Shown: piece after piece, positions 13,522-20,163 of the stretch
Layout of the letters: each line of letters starts with the position of its first letter
Position numbering within the stretch: the first letter of the stretch is position 1
Virus record (IMG/VR): IMGVR_UViG_3300035703_000260
Location: 1 to 34,862 of that record
Direction: 5' to 3' (one strand)
From: a virus
Length of the DNA stretch: 34,862 nt
Position numbers and translations under genes: made by a program
Notes under the pieces: model-generated
Seen by the model: only the letters and a program-made list of their open reading frames with translations
What the model was told of the DNA's origin: nothing
Databases searched by the model: none

Positions 13522-16257
13522 ATGGCAGCAACCATGAGCACCCTCGACGACGCACTCCATTACGCCACCCTCGGCTTCCATGTGATCCCCATCAAACCCG
13601 GCCAGAAACATCCTGGTATCCCACAATGGCAAGACATCGCCAGCAATGATCCGGACACGATCCACAGCTGGTGGACAGGCCAATACAGCAACTATGGGAT
13701 CGGGATCGCACCACGACAACTCGGCGACAAATACCTGTTCGTCATCGACATCGATGAACATGATCCGGCGCAGTCAGGCTCCGACACACTCAACCAGCTC
13801 GAGAACACTCACGGTCCCCTACCCGACACCGTCACCTGCCTGACACCATCCGGCGGACGGCACCTCTACTACTACGCCCCACACCCGATCCTTAACGATC
13901 AGTCAGGGAAGTTGGGTGTCGGCATTGACATCCGAGGTATCGGTGGACAAGTGCTCTGCCCACCAACATTGCACCCTGAACTGCACAAGCCGTATCTGTG
14001 GGAGTTGGACAGGGAACCGGGCGTGTATCCGATCGGAGACGCCCCCCAATGGCTCCTCGACATGCTCACACCCAAAGAACCAGTCAAAGCCCCCAGAATC
14101 GAAAATAGAGGCATCTGGGACGAACTGGACGACAGTCCAGCAGCCAGATACAACGCGAGCACAACCTGGCAGCAGCTCCTCGAAGCGGACGGCTGGAAAC
14201 TAGACCGCACGGACCAAACCGGGGAACAACACTGGACCAGACCAGGAAAAGACACTCGAACCGGCACATCAGCCACCGTCGGATATGACGGGCGAGACAT
14301 GCTCCGAGTCTTCACCTCGAGCCTCCCCTGGCTCCCCGAAGGCGCCTACAGCAGATTCGGATACACGGCCTGCAGCCAGCATGGAGGCGACAGGCAAGCA
14401 TTCGCTCGCACACTCATCAGCCAGCCAGAAGCCCCCATCATGACCGCCACCGCTGTCGACGAACCATGGCCGCCCATCATCCCGTTACACACCAACCTCA
14501 CACCACCCGCATTCCCCAAACACGTACTGCCCAGTTGGATCACCAACCACACCCAGCAGATCGCCGACGACATCCAAGTCACCTACGACCTACCAGCCAA
14601 CCTCGCCCTCGGCGCACTGTCCATCTGCACCATCGGCAACACCACCATCCACTACCCACGGCAACGATGGACCCAACCACTCAACCTGTACATCGCCGTC
14701 GCCCTCCCACCCTCCGCCGGCAAATCACCCGCCAAAAACGCGATCTTCAGACCGCTCGAGGAATATGAGCAAGAAAAACTGCAAACAGCGAAACAGAATC
14801 GAACACTCGTCGACTCCGACCGCAAAACCCTCGAAAAACGCCTCCGAGACTTGGAAGACAAGAAAGCCCGCGCAACCGGCCCAACTGACGAAATCGATAG
14901 CAACCGATATCAAACCATCCTCGACCTCGCCAACCTCCCCAACCCGCCAGCCGGAAGACTCCTCGTCGACGACGCCACCACCGAAGCCCTAGGACAAACA
15001 CTCTCCGACAACGGAGGAGCAATCGCCGTCGTCAGCGCAGAAGGCGGCCTCTTCGACCGCATCGCCGGCATGTACAACGACGGCACAGCCAACCTCGACC
15101 TCTATCTAGAAGCCTGGTCCGGTGGCAGATACATCGTCGACCGCATCAAACGAGAATCAATCCAAATCCCCAACGCCCACCTCTGCATCACCACCACCAT
15201 CCAACCCCAAACCTTGGATGAGATCGGAGCCCGCAAACAATTCGCCGGCCGAGGACTCACAGCACGATTCCTCCTCACCCTCCCCCAATCCAACGTCGGC
15301 ACCCGCAACCGGCTCGCCCACACCACCGGCAACACCCAAGACGAACAGCTCTACAACCAGACAATCATCAACATCGCCCGCCAACACCAAACCACCAAAA
15401 CCCAGCTCACCATCGACGACCAAGCATCCGACATGTACGCCAACTGGGACCAGCAACTCGAAAACCAGCTAGCCCCAGACCAGCCGCTCGAACATCTCGC
15501 AGAATGGGTCGGCAAACTCCGAGCCAACGTCCTCCGACTCGCCGGCCTCCTCCACATCGCCTGGCATCAACCAGGCACCAGCATCAACCAGCAGACAATG
15601 GCCGACGCCATCGAACTCGGCAACTACTACCTTGACCACATGCTCACCATCAGCGACCGATGGGGCGTCGACGAAACCACCGCCAAAACCAAAAAGATCG
15701 TCGACTGGATCTGCCGCACAAAACCAGCCAGCCTCACCATCCGAGATCTCATGAGACACAACCGCAGACTTCTCAACACCGCTGATGAAACCATCCCCAT
15801 CCTGCAGCTGCTCATGGACAAGGGGTACATTCGAGCGAACTTCGAAGGCCCGATCCTCCTCGGGCAGCGAGGCAAAACACCCCAAGAGTTCACCATCAAC
15901 CCCACCCTGTGTGACGAACGTCAAATGTCACCAAATGTCGCGCAACCGCTCGAGGAAATGTCGCGCCATGTCACCGGAGCAAATGTCGCGCATGTCACCG
16001 GGAATTTAAATGTCGCGCATGTCGCGCATGTCACCGGGATTTTGGAGCAAAAACAGCCCGAACCTGTGGATAACTCAGGGGAACCTGTGGATAACTCAGA
16101 TGAAATGTCGCGCATGTCGCGCATGTCGCCTAAGGGGGGAATTGAACACTCCCTCTCTTTAGAAGAAAAAGAAACTAAACCCCCCACCCCCGGTGACATG
16201 GGTGACATGGACGACATTTCCATCCGGGCCATCCTCACCCTCCTCGAAGACGACTAG
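13522..16257 (+). CDS. Primase-polymerase / DUF3987 helicase fusion
   Basis: This 911-residue protein carries an N-terminal bifunctional primase-polymerase domain (residues about 5-175): ALHYATLGFHVIPIKPG, the catalytic Asp pair in VIDIDEH (residues 74-80), GGRHLYYY near 111, and VGIDIRGIGGQVLCPP. A linker leads to a DUF3987 domain from about residue 330, with a P-loop-like ALPPSAGKSPAK near 394-405 and an acidic region VVSAEGGLFDRIAG. The order primase then helicase is typical of self-sufficient phage initiation proteins. Residues 800-900 are low-complexity (NVAHVTG, EPVDNS and EMSRMS repeats) because the underlying DNA holds an origin-like repeat cluster. Start may be 13522 or 13534; neither has a strong ribosome site. 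Confidence 0.85.
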   Translation: MAATMSTLDDALHYATLGFHVIPIKPGQKHPGIPQWQDIASNDPDTIHSWWTGQYSNYGIGIAPRQLGDKYLFVIDIDEHDPAQSGSDTLNQLENTHGPLPDTVTCLTPSGGRHLYYYAPHPILNDQSGKLGVGIDIRGIGGQVLCPPTLHPELHKPYLWELDREPGVYPIGDAPQWLLDMLTPKEPVKAPRIENRGIWDELDDSPAARYNASTTWQQLLEADGWKLDRTDQTGEQHWTRPGKDTRTGTSATVGYDGRDMLRVFTSSLPWLPEGAYSRFGYTACSQHGGDRQAFARTLISQPEAPIMTATAVDEPWPPIIPLHTNLTPPAFPKHVLPSWITNHTQQIADDIQVTYDLPANLALGALSICTIGNTTIHYPRQRWTQPLNLYIAVALPPSAGKSPAKNAIFRPLEEYEQEKLQTAKQNRTLVDSDRKTLEKRLRDLEDKKARATGPTDEIDSNRYQTILDLANLPNPPAGRLLVDDATTEALGQTLSDNGGAIAVVSAEGGLFDRIAGMYNDGTANLDLYLEAWSGGRYIVDRIKRESIQIPNAHLCITTTIQPQTLDEIGARKQFAGRGLTARFLLTLPQSNVGTRNRLAHTTGNTQDEQLYNQTIINIARQHQTTKTQLTIDDQASDMYANWDQQLENQLAPDQPLEHLAEWVGKLRANVLRLAGLLHIAWHQPGTSINQQTMADAIELGNYYLDHMLTISDRWGVDETTAKTKKIVDWICRTKPASLTIRDLMRHNRRLLNTADETIPILQLLMDKGYIRANFEGPILLGQRGKTPQEFTINPTLCDERQMSPNVAQPLEEMSRHVTGANVAHVTGNLNVAHVAHVTGILEQKQPEPVDNSGEPVDNSDEMSRMSRMSPKGGIEHSLSLEEKETKPPTPGDMGDMDDISIRAILTLLEDD
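15925..16217 (+). other. Candidate replication origin: iteron cluster plus DnaA boxes
   Basis: ATGTC occurs twelve times in + orientation between 15925 and 16127 (15925, 15935, 15958, 15968, 15983, 15992, 16010, 16019, 16028, 16105, 16114, 16123), many 9-10 bases apart. It is mostly within ATGTCGCGC or ATGTCACCGG. Three inverted copies (GACAT) follow at 16195-16199, 16204-16208 and 16213-16217. Two perfect DnaA boxes (TGTGGATAA) lie in the middle at 16065-16073 and 16086-16094. Short AT-rich patches are at 16001-16011 and 16157-16179. Iterons, DnaA boxes and AT-rich DNA inside an initiator gene recall the lambda origin within gene O. Function is inferred. Confidence 0.6.
16060..16100 (+). repeat. 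Two 21-bp direct repeats each holding a DnaA box
   Basis: The unit GAACCTGTGGATAACTCAG occurs twice with a 21-base period, close to two helical turns, so both TTATCCACA boxes would face the same side of the DNA. In protein it encodes EPVDNS twice. Confidence 0.8.
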
Positions 16258-16261
16258 CGCC

Positions 16262-16945
16262 ATGGATCACCAACAACGCCATCCCGCATACCGCGGACCA
16301 TGGGCAACCGTCCGAAAAACCATCCTCGAACGAGACGCCTACACCTGCCAGATTCGAGGCCCACGCTGCACCACCCAAGCCAACACCGTCGACCACATCA
16401 TCCCCGTCAACTCAGGCGGCGCATGGTGGGACCCCGACAACCTCCGAGCCACCTGCCGCAACTGCAACCTCGACCGCATCGACCGCAAAAAAACAGAAGC
16501 CTGGCGCAACAGCCACACCCGCATCACCCTCATCATCGGACCACCAGGCACAGACAAAACAAAGGATCTTGACGCCCAACCAGGAGACCTCATCATCGAC
16601 TACGACAGCATCAACGCAGCCCTCGGTGTTGAAGCCCACCCCGATCTCCACGGCCCAGCATTAAAGGCGAGGGGCGCAATCCTGGGGGAGCTTAAAGCGG
16701 GGAGGGTCAAATCCCGGCGGGCGTTCATCATCTCGAGCAACCCTCAAGCTGAGAGCATGTTCCCCTATCACACAGTCAAGGTCGTCGACCCCGGTGTTGA
16801 CCAGGCCCTCCGGAACATTCAGGGTGGGGGAACTTCGGGGACTGGGGGATCATCGGAGGGTAGACAAGCGAGGCTCGTGAGGGAGTGGTACCGGGTGAGG
16901 AAGGGTGACGCCGGTGGCGCCCAGACCAACAGCAGAAGTTGGTGA
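16262..16945 (+). CDS. HNH endonuclease fused to a degenerate P-loop domain
   Basis: Residues about 20-80 are an HNH nuclease: CQIRGPRC, VDHIIPVNSGG, then WWDPDNLRATCRNCNLDR. From residue 92 a second domain starts with a Walker A-like strand-loop (TLIIGPPGTDKTKD) followed by LIIDYDSINAAL, as in small AAA or polynucleotide-kinase-like proteins. The Walker Gly before the Lys is Asp here. The C-terminal 40 residues are Gly/Ser/Arg-rich. HNH proteins next to terminase are required for end-specific DNA packaging in several phage groups, so a packaging role is likely. Strand composition flips inside this gene near 16.66 kb. Confidence 0.75.
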   Translation: MDHQQRHPAYRGPWATVRKTILERDAYTCQIRGPRCTTQANTVDHIIPVNSGGAWWDPDNLRATCRNCNLDRIDRKKTEAWRNSHTRITLIIGPPGTDKTKDLDAQPGDLIIDYDSINAALGVEAHPDLHGPALKARGAILGELKAGRVKSRRAFIISSNPQAESMFPYHTVKVVDPGVDQALRNIQGGGTSGTGGSSEGRQARLVREWYRVRKGDAGGAQTNSRSW

Positions 16946-17023
16946 AGTTATATTGATCCTGTCGCCCCACCACCGGTCAGGGTAGGAGGGGGGATATACC
17001 TACACGGTTTATGGCACGGCTAA

Positions 17024-17052
17024 ATGACCCCGGCTCTTTTCCTTTTTATATA
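17024..17052 (+). promoter_or_regulatory. Putative promoter of the terminase/head operon
   Basis: ATGACC (17024-17029) and TATATA (17047-17052) are 17 bases apart in a 139-base gap that is unusually T/A-rich near its end. It precedes the terminase small-subunit gene and would drive the whole late block. The rest of the gap (16946-17023) holds a G-run (GGAGGGGGG near 16985) and no gene; a packaging site is conceivable there but not shown. Confidence 0.35.
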
Positions 17053-17084
17053 TGAAGGAACAAACATTATGAAAGAAAACTGAA

Positions 17085-17399
17085 ATGTTGAACCGAGAAG
17101 CAGTCGAACAAACTGTCGGAGCTTTGCAATCCGACGGCAAACTGCGCCCAGAACACGCAGCACTTGTAACAATGGTTCTCGGGTTAGCGTCAAGCGTTGA
17201 CGTTGAACCGCAGAACGCATCGTTGTGGCGTGAGTTTCGTGCAGCGCTGGAAAGTTTGAGACAGATCGCATCGGAGGGCGAAGAGAATGAAGACGAGATC
17301 AGCGCCATCATCGCGGCGCTCAGAGGCGCAGCCCAGGTACGCAACCCCGAGAACTCCAAGCCGGTTAACGCTCGGCCCCGAAGTCGAAAAACTGGCTGA
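17085..17399 (+). CDS. Probable terminase small subunit
   Basis: The 104-residue protein is helical: REAVEQTVGALQSDGKLRP, then LASSVDVEPQNASLWREFRA, and a basic tail (NARPRSRKTG). The segment with Pro-x-Asn-Ala-x-Leu-Trp-Arg-Glu resembles small actinophage terminase subunits. Position directly upstream of, and 113 bases overlapping with, the large subunit supports it. It would recognise the packaging site. Its own ribosome site is poor; two mini reading frames (17052-17072, 17069-17083) lie just upstream. Confidence 0.65.
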   Translation: MLNREAVEQTVGALQSDGKLRPEHAALVTMVLGLASSVDVEPQNASLWREFRAALESLRQIASEGEENEDEISAIIAALRGAAQVRNPENSKPVNARPRSRKTG

Positions 17400-18720
17400 G
17401 CAGCTCGGCAGACCGTTGATGCCTTGGCAGTCTCATGCTGCGCATCTCGGTTTGGAAATGGTTGAGAACGATGCGGGTCTGCTGGTGCCGGCTTTTCGTG
17501 AAGTGATTTGCACGGTGATGCGCCAGTCCGGTAAGTCGACGTTGTTGTTTTCGATGTTTGCGCATCGGGCGACGATGTGGCATGAGCTTCCGCAACGATG
17601 CGTGTACACAGCGCAGGATGGTGCTGCGGCACGCAAGAAGTTGATTGATGACATGGCGCCGATGTATGAGGGTTCGGTGCTGTTCAAACGGCTTGTCGGT
17701 CGGGTGTTCAAGGGTGTCGGCAACGAGGGGATCGATTTCAAGACTGGTTCAACGATCCGCACGGTCGGCTCGAGCGAGGCGGCCGGTCACGGTATGACGT
17801 CAACCGGTTTGGCTGGGATTGACGAGTCGTTCGCTGATCTTGATTTTCGTCGTGAGCAGGCGTTGCAGCCGTCGATGGCGACGGTCGCTGACGCGCAAAC
17901 GTGGAATGTGTCGACGGCTGGTACTGAGCGGTCGGTGTATTTGCAGAAGAAGATTTCTGACGGCCGGTCTGCTGTTGCTGAGCGCCGTACTCGAGGTCTC
18001 GCCTATATCGAGTATTCGATTCCGGATGATGCGGATTGTGATGATCCGGAAACGTGGTGGACGTTTATGCCGGCGTTGGGTTGGACGATCAGTGAGGATG
18101 TTGTTCGTCATGCTCGGGAGACGATGCCGGATGGTGAGTGGCGTAGGTCGTTCGGGAATCAGTGGACTGTGTCGGATGAGCGTGTGATTCCGTTGTCGGT
18201 TTGGGATAAGGCGTGTTCGGATTCTGTGTCTCCGCAGGGGAAGTTGCGTTTCGGGTTTGATGTGAATTCGGAGCGGTCGGCTGCGGCGATTGTTGCTGCG
18301 GATGATCGTGGCGAATGTGAACTTGTTGAGTATCGGGATGGGTTGGGTTGGTGTGTGGATCGGCTGGTGGAGTTGGCTCGTAAGTGGGAGGCGCCGATCG
18401 TGTTGGATTCGTTTGGTCCGGCCGGGTCGTTTGCTGATGAGCTGGTTGGGCGTGGGGTTAACGTGGTCCGTTATTCGACTCGTGAGATGGCGTATGCGTG
18501 CGGTCAGTTGTTCGATCGTTTGGCTGATGGTCGTGTGAAGGTGTTTCCTCATCCGGTGTTGGATGCTGCGGTGGCTGGTGCTCGTCGCCGGTCGACGTCT
18601 GATGCTTGGGTGTGGGCGCGTAAGGATGGGGATACGGATGTGTCAGCGCTGGTTGCTTTAACGTTGGCGGCTGATGTGAAAGCAGCTGCGGCTGCGGAAG
18701 TGTGGGTGGATTTTGATTAA
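17287..18720 (+). CDS. terL: Terminase large subunit
   Basis: This 477-residue motor-nuclease has a Walker A-like VMRQSGKST (residues 76-84), a Walker B LAGIDES (175-181), and a C-terminal RNase H-fold nuclease beginning RFGFDVNSERSAAAIV (near 320) with later acidic residues (VLDSFGP, DAWVWARKDGD). It pumps DNA into proheads and cuts concatemers. ATG 17287 is supported by GGAGGG at 17275-17280, even though it starts 113 bases inside the small-subunit gene in another frame. Codon use here is strikingly G/T-rich compared with genes before 16.6 kb. Confidence 0.92.
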   Translation: MKTRSAPSSRRSEAQPRYATPRTPSRLTLGPEVEKLAEQLGRPLMPWQSHAAHLGLEMVENDAGLLVPAFREVICTVMRQSGKSTLLFSMFAHRATMWHELPQRCVYTAQDGAAARKKLIDDMAPMYEGSVLFKRLVGRVFKGVGNEGIDFKTGSTIRTVGSSEAAGHGMTSTGLAGIDESFADLDFRREQALQPSMATVADAQTWNVSTAGTERSVYLQKKISDGRSAVAERRTRGLAYIEYSIPDDADCDDPETWWTFMPALGWTISEDVVRHARETMPDGEWRRSFGNQWTVSDERVIPLSVWDKACSDSVSPQGKLRFGFDVNSERSAAAIVAADDRGECELVEYRDGLGWCVDRLVELARKWEAPIVLDSFGPAGSFADELVGRGVNVVRYSTREMAYACGQLFDRLADGRVKVFPHPVLDAAVAGARRRSTSDAWVWARKDGDTDVSALVALTLAADVKAAAAAEVWVDFD

Positions 18721-18865
18721 GCGTTGGTTTGGTTCAATGTTGCAGGTTGCAGGGTTGGGTGTTGCGTCATGGTCGGCGTTCATGCTTCATCCGAGTGCTG
18801 GTGGGCTAGTCTTATCCACAGGACTGTTGATATTTGGGTTGGCTATCGAGAAGTCAGGTGACTAG
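18713..18865 (+). CDS. Small membrane protein between terminase and portal
   Basis: This reading frame starts at TTG 18713 (or ATG 18737), overlaps the terminase stop, and ends in a TAGTG overlap with the portal start. It encodes about 50 residues with two hydrophobic stretches (GLGVASWSAFML and GGLVLSTGLLIFGLAIE). It fills the terminase-portal gap exactly. No ribosome site of note. It contains a perfect DnaA-box sequence at 18812-18820, likely by chance. Confidence 0.45.
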   Translation: MIKRWFGSMLQVAGLGVASWSAFMLHPSAGGLVLSTGLLIFGLAIEKSGD

Positions 18866-20163
18866 TGCTCGGGAATTTGCGTCGTCGTGCAGAGGAGGAA
18901 CGAAACCAGTTTTCGTGGCCTGATTACATGCGTCTTTGGGAACAGTTTTCGTTCAACGGAATTCAGTATGTGACTCCGAGCGGGAATCTTCATGAGTTGA
19001 CGGCGTTGCAGGGCGGATCAAATCCGATTGTGGCTGCATGCATCAGTGTTCGGGCCATGGTGTTTTCTGAGGTTCGGTTTCTGTTTCAGCAGTTTCAGTC
19101 TGGTCGGCCCGGGAACTTTTTTGGGACTCCGGAGTTGTCGATTTTGGAGCGTCCTTGGCAGTCGGCGACAACCGGTGATCTTCTGGCACGGATGGAAGTT
19201 GATGCTTCGTTGTACGGGAACTCATATTGGGTTTTGGTGAATGGTGAGTTGATCCGGTTGAATCCGGCTCGAGTTGTGATCGCATCGGCTGATGTTGTTG
19301 ATCCGCAATCCGGTTTGCCGTTCGGTCGACGTCTCGTCGGCTACTCGGTTGTTAACGATCAGCATAAAGAGATCGCGTTCTTTTTGCCGTCTGAGGTGGC
19401 GCATTATCGGCCGCTCGCTGATCCGGATCATCCGTTCCGAGGTCGGTCTTGGTTGTCGACGGTGATGCCGGATGTGAGCGCTGACGGTGAGATGACAACC
19501 TATAAGCATGCGTTTCTGCGGAACTCTGCGACACCGAACATGGTCGTGAAGTTCGATCCGGGTGTATCCGAGGAGGCGTACAAGAAGTTCAAGGAGCGTC
19601 TCGAGGCCCGCCATCAGGGTGCGAATCAAGCATTCAAAACTTTGTATCTCGGCTCCGGTGCGGACATCAAACTCGTCGGAGCCAACCTCGAGCAGTTGAA
19701 CTTTAAAGCTGTCCAGGGTGCAGGCGAGACTCGTATCGCAGCTGCCGCTGGTGTGCCGGCTGCAATTCTAGGTATTTCCGAGGGTCTCGCCGGTTCAGCG
19801 TTGAACGCCGGCAACTATACGGCGACACGCCGCCGGTTCGCTGATGGGACGATGCGCCCGTTGTGGCGGTCGGCTGCTGGTGCGCTCGAGAATCTGGTGC
19901 GCCCGCCGAGTGGTGGTGTGCGCTTGTGGTATGACGATCGTGATGTGTCGTTCTTGCAGGAGGATGTGCTCGACAATGCTGAGATTCGGTCTAAGGATGC
20001 GACGACGATGCGAACGCTGGTTGACGGCGGTTTTGATCCTGATTCGGTTATCGCTGCGGTCACAACGGGTGATATGAGCCTCCTTACCCATTCGGGGACT
20101 TTGTCTGTGCAGTTGCAGCCTCCGTCGGACACTCCTTCCGACAGCGATGAGGACAACGCCTGA
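18865..20163 (+). CDS. Portal protein, HK97 family
   Basis: The 432-residue protein shows the order of HK97-type portals. First comes an N-terminal NPIVAACISVRAMVFSEVRF. It is followed by LLARMEVDASLYGNSYWVLV, a central SDGEMTTYKHAFLRNSATPN-like segment, and VKFDPGVSEEAYKKFKERLE. Next is the GISEGLAGSALNAGNYTATR stretch before the channel helix. It ends in an acidic, Ser/Pro-rich tail (SDTPSDSDEDNA). It forms the dodecameric DNA entry ring at one capsid vertex. GTG 18865 overlaps the upstream TAG, and its stop overlaps the protease start (TGATG). Confidence 0.92.
   Translation: MLGNLRRRAEEERNQFSWPDYMRLWEQFSFNGIQYVTPSGNLHELTALQGGSNPIVAACISVRAMVFSEVRFLFQQFQSGRPGNFFGTPELSILERPWQSATTGDLLARMEVDASLYGNSYWVLVNGELIRLNPARVVIASADVVDPQSGLPFGRRLVGYSVVNDQHKEIAFFLPSEVAHYRPLADPDHPFRGRSWLSTVMPDVSADGEMTTYKHAFLRNSATPNMVVKFDPGVSEEAYKKFKERLEARHQGANQAFKTLYLGSGADIKLVGANLEQLNFKAVQGAGETRIAAAAGVPAAILGISEGLAGSALNAGNYTATRRRFADGTMRPLWRSAAGALENLVRPPSGGVRLWYDDRDVSFLQEDVLDNAEIRSKDATTMRTLVDGGFDPDSVIAAVTTGDMSLLTHSGTLSVQLQPPSDTPSDSDEDNA

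Noticed and set aside
13889-14315. Antisense frames across the primase-helicase gene, several over 100 codons
   Set aside because: The C-rich coding strand removes stop codons from its complement. These frames have no ribosome sites or recognisable domains.
16946-17023. G-run segment before terminase as a cos site
   Set aside because: The position suits a packaging site, but I see no symmetric cut motif or end evidence, so I do not call it.
18812-18820. Isolated perfect DnaA box TTATCCACA
   Set aside because: A single copy inside a small gene, with no iterons or AT-rich DNA near it. Another isolated copy at 29754-29762 lies in a tail gene. Either can occur by chance.
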